From Candidatus Bathyarchaeota archaeon (GTDB taxonomy: Archaea; Thermoproteota; Bathyarchaeia; Bathyarchaeales; DTEX01): 14,949 nucleotides of DNA. The notes under the pieces are model-generated. The model did not search any database, was not told the DNA's origin, and saw nothing but the letters and a program-made list of their open reading frames with translations. Shown piece by piece: positions 7,270 to 13,982 of this stretch (its first letter is position 1; every line of letters starts with the position of its first letter). Position numbers and translations under genes: made by a program. Location: contig JAOAJJ010000011.1 in the NCBI GenBank assembly GCA_026414245.1, forward strand, positions 1 through 14,949, written 5' to 3'.

Positions 7270-7914
7270 ATGTTGCTAAATAATGGTAAAGGGAAGGGCT
7301 CATATAACTTATTATTAAGAAGGAGGGTTGCGCATGAAGCCGCCTTCCTACTGTATACTATGCAGGAAATGGAGTTCAAACAAGCTAAAGAGAGAGCTGC
7401 CAGCGCACTTGGTTTAAGGGTTATACCGACAAATTTAGAAGTAGCTGAAGAGCTAGATCGAATAGCGGATGAGTATGAGGGGGAAAGGAGGAAAATTCGC
7501 TTAGTCCAAATGCGGAAGGAAGCCCTAAAAATAATGGAGCACCTTAAAGCTTTTTATCCAAGACTCATAGGCAGCGTTTGGAGAGGGACAGCGAACAAGA
7601 ATAGCGACATAGATATAGTTCTTTTCGCTCCGGATAAGTCTACAGTTGTGGAAGCTCTTGTCAATGGGGGATTTAATATATCGAGAATTGAAACAACGCC
7701 CACCGCGAGGGATGGTGGTGGCGAAGCTACTCATATTTTTCTAGAGCTGCCCTCGGGAGATAAAGCTGAAATAATAGTTAGGAGGACGGAAGATATGCAT
7801 ATTATTGAGCGCTGCGATATTTACGGTGATTTAAAGAAAGGTTTAACCATCTCACAGCTTAAAGAAGTTCTAGAGAAGGATCCTTTGAAAAAATTCATCC
7901 CGAAAAAGGCTTAA
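7270..7914 (+). CDS. Predicted nucleotidyltransferase (MNT fold, COG2413-like)
   Basis: The 214-aa product has the minimal nucleotidyltransferase signature GSVWRGTANKNSDIDIV at 101-117: Gly-Ser followed by Asp113 and Asp115, which would bind metal and nucleotide. A third acidic residue is probably in DKAEIIV (164-170). The N-terminal half (about 15-95) is helical and charged, with the conserved-looking FKQAKERAASALG at 36-48. I recall this as the archaeal COG2413 group; substrate and function are unknown. It is not a full CCA-adding enzyme, being too short and lacking the later domains. The ATG at 7270 has no good Shine-Dalgarno site. An internal Met31 is possible, but residues 15-35 look family-like, so I keep the longer form. 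Being 32 nt behind S3Ae, it may be cotranscribed and act on RNA, which is inference. Confidence 0.75.
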   Translation: MLLNNGKGKGSYNLLLRRRVAHEAAFLLYTMQEMEFKQAKERAASALGLRVIPTNLEVAEELDRIADEYEGERRKIRLVQMRKEALKIMEHLKAFYPRLIGSVWRGTANKNSDIDIVLFAPDKSTVVEALVNGGFNISRIETTPTARDGGGEATHIFLELPSGDKAEIIVRRTEDMHIIERCDIYGDLKKGLTISQLKEVLEKDPLKKFIPKKA

Positions 7915-7950
7915 ATTCTTTTTAACTACTTAGCCGCCTGAAAATGAAAT

Positions 7951-7980
7951 CTTTTTAAAAGCGTGGTTACCATAATATAA
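7951..7980 (+). promoter_or_regulatory. Candidate promoter for the small conserved gene at 8001
   Basis: Two A/T-rich boxes lie here: TTTTTAAAA at 7952-7960 and ATAATATAA at 7972-7980. The second, about 25 nt before 8001, would give a nearly leaderless message; the first would give a leader of about 20 nt containing AAGGATGA. Confidence 0.35.
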
Positions 7981-8000
7981 GTTAAGGATGAATGAAAGCG

Positions 8001-8348
8001 ATGAATATCGACAAAGAGCAGTTCAGAAAAATGTTCCCTAACCTTGCCAAGGAAATGGAGGGGGAAAAAGCTAAAATAGTGGTTTCATCTGTAAGGCTGG
8101 ATCCTCAGGAAGGAGAAAAGGCGTTCTCGAAGAGGTTTGACGGCTACAATCCGGATGTTATTGATTTTCTAAGGAGATGTGATAATGAGAAGCAGGCTGA
8201 AGAGATAATAGCGTATCTGGAGAAGAGAGAAGAAATAACTCATGAGTATGCATCAGCCCTAAGGAAGCAGCTAAAGAAAAAGGGCGTTAGGAGCTTCGGC
8301 CCAAAGAAGGAGGAGGCATACTATCTTAGGCAAGCTGGCTATAAATGA
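8001..8348 (+). CDS. Small conserved archaeal protein, DUF2095-like
   Basis: The product is 115 aa from the ATG at 8001 (118 aa if the ATG at 7992 is used). I prefer 8001 because AAGGATGA at 7984-7991 is then about nine nt away, whereas it abuts the first ATG. The protein is highly charged and helical, with no membrane segment or cysteine-based metal site. Blocks that look conserved are FRKMFPNLAKEM near the N-terminus, NPDVIDFLRRCD in the middle and LRKQLKKKGVRSFGPKKE near the C-terminus. I recall this pattern from the archaeal DUF2095/COG4048 family, but I am not certain. No function is known to me. It follows the nucleotidyltransferase on the same strand with a 77-86 nt gap that holds its own promoter-like boxes. 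Confidence 0.7.
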   Translation: MNIDKEQFRKMFPNLAKEMEGEKAKIVVSSVRLDPQEGEKAFSKRFDGYNPDVIDFLRRCDNEKQAEEIIAYLEKREEITHEYASALRKQLKKKGVRSFGPKKEEAYYLRQAGYK

Positions 8349-8393
8349 AGATCCCTACAGATAAGCCCGTTGCGAGTTCTCCTTCTATACGTA

Positions 8394-8404
8394 ATTTTTA
8401 AATT
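8394..8404 (+). promoter_or_regulatory. TATA-like element for the ribophorin-like gene
   Basis: ATTTTTAAATTAA-like sequence about 70-80 nt before the TTG at 8473 would start a transcript near 8428 with a leader of about 45 nt. The ribosome site GAGGGG at 8459-8464 lies eight nt before the TTG. Confidence 0.4.
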
Positions 8405-8472
8405 AACCAACCCATATCTTTGATTCAAGATGCTAGAATAGGTTAAGTCAGGAAATATGAGGGGTAGAGGAA

Positions 8473-10206
8473 TTGAAGAGACATTTACCTCCATTACTCT
8501 TTCTATTTTTACTCGCCTCCACAGCAGTTTCCGCAATTAATCATGTGAACGCTGAAACATCGTCGTCAGCGATCTTGCGTGTGAATGTGGAGAGGAAAAT
8601 ATCTCTATTGAGCGGCGGATACACGATGATTAATGACACATTCATATTTTCAAATCCTGAGGAAAACGGCTTAAAATTCACCTTAACTAACTATACTCTG
8701 GGCGTGCCGAAAAATTACAGTGAGAAACTGGTTTACTATGAGGCTTACGATGGGCGAGGCGGTCTACATATAACAGCTTTTGAAGATAAAGGTTTCAAAT
8801 GGCTAAATTTATCGTTTTTAGAACCAATAGACTTAGACTGTGGCGAAAAATATAATTTCACCGTAACCCTTGTTTTTTCCGGGCTAATCTGGAGAAAAAC
8901 TGCAAACCTATTCTACGCCGTTTTCCCACTATATCCGAGCCTTACGCATGAAGCATCTTTTTGCAACGTTACATTGATTTTACCATCCTTAGCTAAACTT
9001 TCAGAGAATAATTATCCAAGAAATATTTTTGTAAACAAAACCGTCGACTTTAGAATTCTATATAATACAACCAGCTTTCTGCCACCCTATGCAAATTATT
9101 CCTCCTGGGTGGAGTTCTCGGACACAACCTTTAAGATTTTGAGGTTTCTAGAATTAAAGAGAGAGTTGTCAATAGATTCTTGGGGAAATATTTTCGCAAC
9201 AGATTTTTACGAATTAGAGACCGTTAACGTTTACTCCATAGATATTATTCTGCCTTCTGGAGCAACCGATATATCTGCTTATGATGCGTATGGCAGGTAT
9301 CCTAAAGGTCGTCTAGACATTGTAGACAAAGGCTACGGCACATCTGTTAAAATATATTTAAGTGAAAAACTGGAGAACAGCGAGAGAATTAAGGTGGCTG
9401 TATCTTACATGCTGCCTTCCCGTAAATACATAGTTATGGATGGATGGCAGAACTACATATTAAACATTAATATCACGAAGCCAGACGTATGGATCATATA
9501 TAAGGTTATTGCCAGCATAACGCTGCCTGAAGGCGCAAGTTTAACGCAGGGGAACCCTGAACTGAATATTGAAACAATAAATCCATTCCAAGAAAAAATA
9601 ATTCTTAAGCGATATAATGTTACAAAATTTGAGAGTTTAACTCTAAATGTTAGATATCAATATGCGATTTTTTGGGCAGCGTTAAGACCCACATTTATTG
9701 CGGCAATTATAGTCGGTTCAATCATCGCAATCCTTCTGTCCACTAAGTTAACCAGCAGATCTGAAGTTCCTTCACCAACACCCGTCTCTACCGAGACTTT
9801 GAAAAAATTCATAGAGGTCTGCGAGGAAAAAGTCCGCATTACGTCTGAAATAGAGGCTCTAGAACAGCAGTCCATGAAGGGGAAAATATCTAGAAAACAG
9901 TATAGGCTCGCTAGGAAAGCTCTTGAGGAGCAGCTTTCATCCCTCCAAAAAAGTTTCCTCGATTTGAAAGCTAAGATGGAGGCTGCTGGAAGACGTTATG
10001 CAGAGATAATTAGAAGGCTGGAAGCTATCGATACGGAGCTTGAGGATATTAAAAGAAGCATGTCTGATATCGAAACTAGATATAGGCTTGGAGAAATATC
10101 CGCTGAAGAACGCCGAAATCTCCATAAAGAATATGAGAGCAGAAGAGAAAAAGCGGAGAGTATAAGGGAAGAGATTCTCTTAAGACTTAGAGAGGAGATC
10201 CTATAG
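8473..10206 (+). CDS. Secreted type I membrane protein with ribophorin I-like ectodomain and cytoplasmic coiled coil
   Basis: The 577-aa product starts at TTG 8473 with GAGGGG eight nt upstream. Residues 1-27 are a clear signal peptide: KRH, a Leu/Phe-rich core, then Ala-rich cleavage candidates. Residues 28-398 form a beta-rich ectodomain with 11 N-glycosylation sequons (N54, N73, N81, N112, N128, N165, N188, N198, N208, N333, N382). A hydrophobic helix at about 400-424 crosses the membrane, followed by a Pro/Ser linker (428-440) and a charged coiled coil (443-577). The ectodomain has a two-part look, with IILPSGATDI at 258-267, VSYMLPSRKYI at 310-320 and ASITLPEGAS at 347-356. These recall ribophorin I (OST1), a non-catalytic oligosaccharyltransferase subunit with the same topology. 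The resemblance is my pattern recognition and not an alignment. A generic archaeal surface protein with a signalling tail is the alternative. Homology confidence is about 0.4; topology confidence is high. Confidence 0.8.
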   Translation: MKRHLPPLLFLFLLASTAVSAINHVNAETSSSAILRVNVERKISLLSGGYTMINDTFIFSNPEENGLKFTLTNYTLGVPKNYSEKLVYYEAYDGRGGLHITAFEDKGFKWLNLSFLEPIDLDCGEKYNFTVTLVFSGLIWRKTANLFYAVFPLYPSLTHEASFCNVTLILPSLAKLSENNYPRNIFVNKTVDFRILYNTTSFLPPYANYSSWVEFSDTTFKILRFLELKRELSIDSWGNIFATDFYELETVNVYSIDIILPSGATDISAYDAYGRYPKGRLDIVDKGYGTSVKIYLSEKLENSERIKVAVSYMLPSRKYIVMDGWQNYILNINITKPDVWIIYKVIASITLPEGASLTQGNPELNIETINPFQEKIILKRYNVTKFESLTLNVRYQYAIFWAALRPTFIAAIIVGSIIAILLSTKLTSRSEVPSPTPVSTETLKKFIEVCEEKVRITSEIEALEQQSMKGKISRKQYRLARKALEEQLSSLQKSFLDLKAKMEAAGRRYAEIIRRLEAIDTELEDIKRSMSDIETRYRLGEISAEERRNLHKEYESRREKAESIREEILLRLREEIL

Positions 10207-10241
10207 TCAGATAAAATTCTTATTTAAAGGTCGCTTAATTT

Positions 10242-10259
10242 ATTCAGATTCAGAATCAG
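10242..10259 (+). repeat. Tandem 6-bp repeat with embedded dyad upstream of the TrmB-type regulator
   Basis: ATTCAG-ATTCAG-AATCAG occurs in tandem at 10242-10259. Within it GATTC-A-GAATC (10247-10257) is a perfect dyad. It lies about 15-30 nt upstream of a TATA-like CATATTAC (10274-10281) for the regulator at 10305, a position suited to an operator or activator site. Autoregulation is inference. Confidence 0.35.
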
Positions 10260-10304
10260 AAGCCACCACAATTCATATTACTTTTAGAGACTAAGCCCTA
10301 ATCT

Positions 10305-11123
10305 ATGACAACACAGGCAACACATCTATCGCAAAAGATTCTTGGCTCATATCTCAGGCTTTCAGATTATGAGGCGAGGGTTTATGATCTCCTAGTGAGG
10401 GAAGGACCTTCTACAGCCATGAAAATAAGCGTACTATCGAATGTTCCGAGAACAAAGATCTATAAAACACTAAATAAGTTAGTCGATATGGGTGTTGTAA
10501 GCGAGGTTCCATTAAAACCTAAGCATTACATCGCTTTACCACCTAAAGAAGCCCTTAAGCCTATTCTTGAGGCGCATAAAGCGGCGCAGAGGGGTCTCTA
10601 CGCCCTAATTTCTAATCTTCAAAGAAGATATGAGCGAACTATGTCTCTAACTAATGTAATACGTGAAGAGTTTTGGATCCTTACTGGGACAGAGGTGCTA
10701 GAAAAAGCGTCGAGATTTATATCACAGGTGGAGAAAAAGATCATTGTATTCGCGTCGAATTTAGACGTTTTCTTCAGGTTCTATAGTCTTTTTGGTGAAG
10801 CATTAGGTAGTCTAGTTGAAAGGAGGGTTTCGGTTGACCTGTATTTTTCTGCAGGCTTAACTGTTGATCATAGATCGCTTAGCTGTATGGGTTTATATTG
10901 TAGGTTTGTAAACGACTTTATCAGCATTCCATCGCAACTAATTCTTTTGAGCCTTGATCATAAATATGCTGCAGCATGCTTGCTAATAGACGGGGAACTC
11001 TTCTTTCCTGAAAGCTCAATTATATGGATTGTATTTAAAGGTCGAACATTTTGCAGGCTAATAGAAAGACTTCTTCTAAAAGGCTCTATAAAACCATCCT
11101 TACCCATAAAAGCTCATTCATGA
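10305..11123 (+). CDS. TrmB-family transcriptional regulator
   Basis: The 272-aa product has an N-terminal winged helix-turn-helix: helices at about 20-62 with GPSTAMKISVLSNVPRTKIY (34-53) as the DNA-binding unit, then a wing ending at HYIALPP (74-80). A helical linker (82-115) that probably dimerises follows. The C-terminal domain (about 122-255) has a pattern seen in TrmB-like proteins with phospholipase D-like or sugar-binding effector domains. TrmB members control sugar transport and metabolism genes in archaea; the effector here is unknown. ATG 10305 has no Shine-Dalgarno site and lies about 25-30 nt after CATATTAC, so the message is probably leaderless. The nearby kinases for sugars (3046-5089) are conceivable targets, but nothing in the sequence links them. 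Confidence 0.82.
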   Translation: MTTQATHLSQKILGSYLRLSDYEARVYDLLVREGPSTAMKISVLSNVPRTKIYKTLNKLVDMGVVSEVPLKPKHYIALPPKEALKPILEAHKAAQRGLYALISNLQRRYERTMSLTNVIREEFWILTGTEVLEKASRFISQVEKKIIVFASNLDVFFRFYSLFGEALGSLVERRVSVDLYFSAGLTVDHRSLSCMGLYCRFVNDFISIPSQLILLSLDHKYAAACLLIDGELFFPESSIIWIVFKGRTFCRLIERLLLKGSIKPSLPIKAHS

Positions 11124-11244
11124 CAAATATTATCATGTCTATTTTTAGTTAAAGCGCATTCACTTCTCCATGATTTTATTTTTGCCTCTAAGACTATCTT
11201 TGAAAAATAATTAGTAAATGTCTTTATCGTGTGATGTCTGCCGG

Positions 11245-11308
11245 TAGGCGTCTAGGAGCCTAAAGGAGGAAAACCGCTGCTGTTAATATTGATGACCGCC
11301 TTCTTTTA
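11245..11308 (+). other. Non-coding GC-richer segment with predicted stems
   Basis: This lies in the 226-nt gap between the convergent regulator and deacetylase genes and is visibly richer in G/C than its flanks. TAGGC (11245-11249) can pair with GCCTA (11258-11262). Alternatively TAAAGGAGG (11261-11269) can pair with 11300-11308 over nine positions, two of them G-U. No convincing protein is encoded. An A/T box at 11203-11213 could start a transcript near 11235. It may be part of a longer RNA together with the element at 11283-11363, or a degraded gene. Hand folding only. Confidence 0.25.
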
Positions 11309-11363
11309 GAGCCCGCGAGAACCGGGATGCTCGAATAACACCATACCAGTTACTGAATATTAA
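11283..11363 (+). ncRNA. Candidate box C/D small RNA (or C/D-type kink-turn)
   Basis: TGATGA at 11290-11295 (C box) and CTGA at 11353-11356 (D box) are flanked immediately outside by TTAATAT (11283-11289) and ATATTAA (11357-11363), which are perfectly complementary. Terminal stem plus C and D boxes is the layout of archaeal 2'-O-methylation guide RNAs that bind L7Ae, Nop5 and fibrillarin. Against it: the base before TGATGA is T and not a purine, the C-to-D interval (57 nt) is longer than usual, and internal D'/C' boxes are at best degenerate. A hairpin GAG-CCCG...CGGG-ATG-CTC lies inside (11309-11332). The last 14 nt are antisense to the end of the deacetylase gene. I do not know a target. 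Confidence 0.35.
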
Positions 11364-12420
11364 ATGTATCCAGAGACCAATATCTTGACTGAACCTTCCT
11401 CACGACTTCAATTATTTTATTCGCTTCTTTCTGAGCCTTTAAATTTATTGGTGGGCGCTCATCCCTAATCTTTAAGTCTACCCCAGCCATTCTCGCTACA
11501 CATGATCTGACAGCTCTTCTAAGAAAATAAAGGTTGTATCCTCCTTCAAGGACGGCTACAAGCCTCCCGTCGCATAGTTCACTTGCTAAATTAAGGATCT
11601 CTTGAAAAATTCTAGGATAAATGTGGGCTGATAATAATAGGTCGGAGATCGGGTCTTTATAATAACCATCGAAGCCCGCTGAGACTAGTATAAACTGAGG
11701 CTTATATTGTTTAGATATTGGCAAAACTATAGTCTTAAGCGCTCTCCAAAAAGCCGGGTCTCCAGACCCATATGGAAGCGGAATGTTAACAGTATATCCT
11801 CTGCCCTCCTCAACCCCGACCTCCCAGATAAACCCTGTTTTAGGAAAATCAGACGGATCTTCATGTATGCTTACATATAGCACCTCGTTAGTGTCGTAGA
11901 AGATATCTTGAGTCCCGTTTCCATGATGGGCATCTATATCTAAAACCAGCACTCTCCTCAAACCCTTCCTTTCAATAAGATACTTTGCAGCTAGAGCAAC
12001 ATTATTAAATATGCAGAAGCCAAGCCCATATTTCGGACCAGCATGGTGTCCTGGCGGCCTAGCTAATACAAAAGAATTGTTGAAATCTCCTGAAATAACT
12101 TTCTCTACAGCCTTGACTGCTCCCCCGGCGGCTAGTCTCGCAACATTGAAGCTCTCTCTTGACAATGGGGTTTCGTCGTTAATGAGTCCGCCTCCTGAAT
12201 CGCAGATATGCTTAACCTTTTCAATATATTCTTTAGCATGCACTAGTAGCAGTTCATTTATATCTAAGGCTTTAGGCTCAACAAAGGCAATTTTATCTTT
12301 TAGCCGCTCTTCCCCGATTATGCCGCCTATTATTGCCGTCAGGCGTTGAGGTTTTTCAGGGTGATCTTTCCCAGTCTTATGATCCAGATATATGGGTGAA
12401 TATATTATGGCGGTCTTCAT
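11350..12420 (-). CDS. Histone deacetylase superfamily (AcuC / acetylpolyamine amidohydrolase-like) deacetylase
   Basis: The product is a zinc-dependent deacetylase of arginase-deacetylase fold. Numbered from the GTG at 12423 it has 357 residues; from the ATG at 12420, 356. Key residues are all present: PPGHHA at 123-128 (His126/His127 catalytic pair), DIDAHHGNG at 162-170 giving zinc ligands Asp164 and His166, SAGFD at 248-252 giving zinc ligand Asp252, and EGGY at 293-296 with the transition-state Tyr296. It should therefore be active on acetyl-lysine proteins, acetylpolyamines or similar amides; substrate is open. I prefer the ATG at 12420 because AAGGGG then lies five nt upstream. Its 5' end overlaps the 3' end of the asparagine synthetase-like gene by 44 nt, implying translational coupling. 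Confidence 0.93.
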   Translation of the reverse strand: MKTAIIYSPIYLDHKTGKDHPEKPQRLTAIIGGIIGEERLKDKIAFVEPKALDINELLLVHAKEYIEKVKHICDSGGGLINDETPLSRESFNVARLAAGGAVKAVEKVISGDFNNSFVLARPPGHHAGPKYGLGFCIFNNVALAAKYLIERKGLRRVLVLDIDAHHGNGTQDIFYDTNEVLYVSIHEDPSDFPKTGFIWEVGVEEGRGYTVNIPLPYGSGDPAFWRALKTIVLPISKQYKPQFILVSAGFDGYYKDPISDLLLSAHIYPRIFQEILNLASELCDGRLVAVLEGGYNLYFLRRAVRSCVARMAGVDLKIRDERPPINLKAQKEANKIIEVVRKVQSRYWSLDTFNIQ

Positions 12421-13882
12421 CACATCCCCTTATTTCGCCAAATATTTTCTCGATAAAAGCTTGCGTAGATAAACCTTTTTTTCTAGCGATCTTTTTTAGC
12501 GCCCGGCTTACGCCAGTCCCGTATTGAATTGCCTTTTTAGGTTTAAGATAAATGTCTGCTGATAAACCTATACGTTCGGCGAGTTTTCTCAGTATCCTCT
12601 TTCTCAGCGGGTCACCTTGATATGCTATCTTTAACGTTACTGGCAGACTTAAGGCGAAGGACGCTAAGTCGTAATCTACATAAGGAAATCTGACATCTAT
12701 CCCCTGAGATGAACATACTTTTTCCTCTGGCTCAAGGGTGCTCTCATGCAATCTCACAACATCATTATATAAAGACTGCTCCACCCTCTCAATTGAGATT
12801 TCAAGTTCCTTCAAATACTTATGGTATCCCGCAAATAGTTCATCACTTCCCTGACCGGAAAGCATAACTCGACTATTTAATCTAGACGATATTTCAGCAG
12901 CCCAATATATTGGGATGAAGATCGATGCCTTTAAGGCATTAGCCTCCTCAATCAGCCATAAAACTTTGGGTAGAGTGTCCTCAACATCCTCAATTGTGTA
13001 TGTTCCAGCCTTAAACGTTAAACCGATATCTTTAGCAGCCGCTTCAGCCTGCTCCACCTCCCTTAAGCCCTCCAACCCAACTGATATTAAAAGCACGTTT
13101 GCCCCGCTCTCCCTCGCCAGCGCAGCCACTATACTACTATCTAATCCACCGGAAAACCCTATTGAAATACTCTTTTGATCAAGCGTCTTCTCCCTAATGG
13201 ATCTTGAAATCATATCATATAGTTTATCTAAAGCCGTACTCTCGTCAATCGATCTTATTTTAGGCTTCTCTAAAACCCTAATCGGCTTTAGCATCATACC
13301 GTTATTTGTTATCTCAGCCAGGTTTCCAGGTGGAAAAGACTTTATGCTACCATCACTTATTCCTAAAGCCCATAGAGCTTTTCGCTCCGATGCTAGGGCA
13401 AAAATCTTATCGTTCTCACAAAAATAGAGCGGTTTTATTCCCATGGGATCCCTTCCAGCGATAATCTTATCGTTCTCAACAGCGGCGAACGAGAATGAGC
13501 CGTTCATCCTCCCGATAACATTCTTCGCAAACTCTCTAATTTCGCCGAATCGCTCCAGTAGACTAGCGATATCCCTCGCCCCTAAGTATTGCGGAGAGAA
13601 TATTCTTCCTTCAAAAGATAGTTTATAATCCTTATATTCGATAGGCTGCGGGACATCTTCCGGAAAGATTCTGTTGAAGCTGTAGCCTAATGCTATACTT
13701 GATTTAACCTCCACTAAACTCTCTAGCTCGCTAAAATCTTTTGCGATAACCGTCATCCCGCCTGTGAATATCCCGTAAGCGTCTCCACCTCTATGCTTAA
13801 GCGCCTTGAGCATTTTTATCGCTTTTAGAGCGGCATTAATTTCTCTATTGTTCTTGGAGATAACTGCTACCAGAGCTCCCAT
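12377..13882 (-). CDS. asnB: Asparagine synthetase B-like protein lacking the glutaminase cysteine
   Basis: The product is 501 aa from ATG 13882, chosen because GAGGAG lies five nt upstream; the frame is open to another ATG at 13951, adding 23 very basic residues. The C-terminal synthetase domain has the ATP pyrophosphatase loop SGGLDSS at 244-250 and GQGSDELFAGY at 343-353, both diagnostic of AsnB, which makes asparagine from aspartate. The N-terminal domain resembles a class II glutamine amidotransferase (HRGGD near 30-34, GRDPMGIKPLY near 143-153). However, it starts MGALVAV where active enzymes start Met-Cys-Gly, and the usual NGE motif reads EGR. So glutamine hydrolysis in this chain looks impossible; ammonia may be used directly, or another protein may supply it. 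The downstream deacetylase gene overlaps by 44 nt; the small CxxC gene lies 100 nt upstream. Confidence 0.85.
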   Translation of the reverse strand: MGALVAVISKNNREINAALKAIKMLKALKHRGGDAYGIFTGGMTVIAKDFSELESLVEVKSSIALGYSFNRIFPEDVPQPIEYKDYKLSFEGRIFSPQYLGARDIASLLERFGEIREFAKNVIGRMNGSFSFAAVENDKIIAGRDPMGIKPLYFCENDKIFALASERKALWALGISDGSIKSFPPGNLAEITNNGMMLKPIRVLEKPKIRSIDESTALDKLYDMISRSIREKTLDQKSISIGFSGGLDSSIVAALARESGANVLLISVGLEGLREVEQAEAAAKDIGLTFKAGTYTIEDVEDTLPKVLWLIEEANALKASIFIPIYWAAEISSRLNSRVMLSGQGSDELFAGYHKYLKELEISIERVEQSLYNDVVRLHESTLEPEEKVCSSQGIDVRFPYVDYDLASFALSLPVTLKIAYQGDPLRKRILRKLAERIGLSADIYLKPKKAIQYGTGVSRALKKIARKKGLSTQAFIEKIFGEIRGCDEDRHNIFTHISGS

Positions 13883-13982
13883 AATTTCTCCTCTTCGCCT
13901 AAGCTTTCTCGCAACTTTACCTTTATGGATTCTCTCATAGCCTGTCAGCATTAAGCCTCTTGTAAGCGGACGCCTCTATCTC

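Noticed and set aside
7270..7914. CCA-adding tRNA nucleotidyltransferase
   Set aside because: Archaeal CCA enzymes are about 430-450 aa with several further domains; this protein has only the minimal nucleotidyltransferase core and a helical N-terminus.
8001..8348. PDCD5-like DNA-binding protein
   Set aside because: Size and charge are similar, but the characteristic PDCD5 sequence blocks are absent; the FPNLAKEM and RSFGPKKE blocks fit DUF2095 better.
11309..11345. tRNA-like 3' end (CTCGAAT resembling a T-loop, then ACACCA)
   Set aside because: The bases flanking the loop do not pair as a T-stem, and no acceptor stem, D-arm or anticodon arm can be found upstream.
13883..13951. Upstream in-frame start for the AsnB-like gene (23 extra basic residues)
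   Set aside because: GAGGAG five nt before ATG 13882 and the family-like MGALVAV start favour the shorter form. The upstream ATG also has GAGG nearby, so the longer form is not fully excluded.
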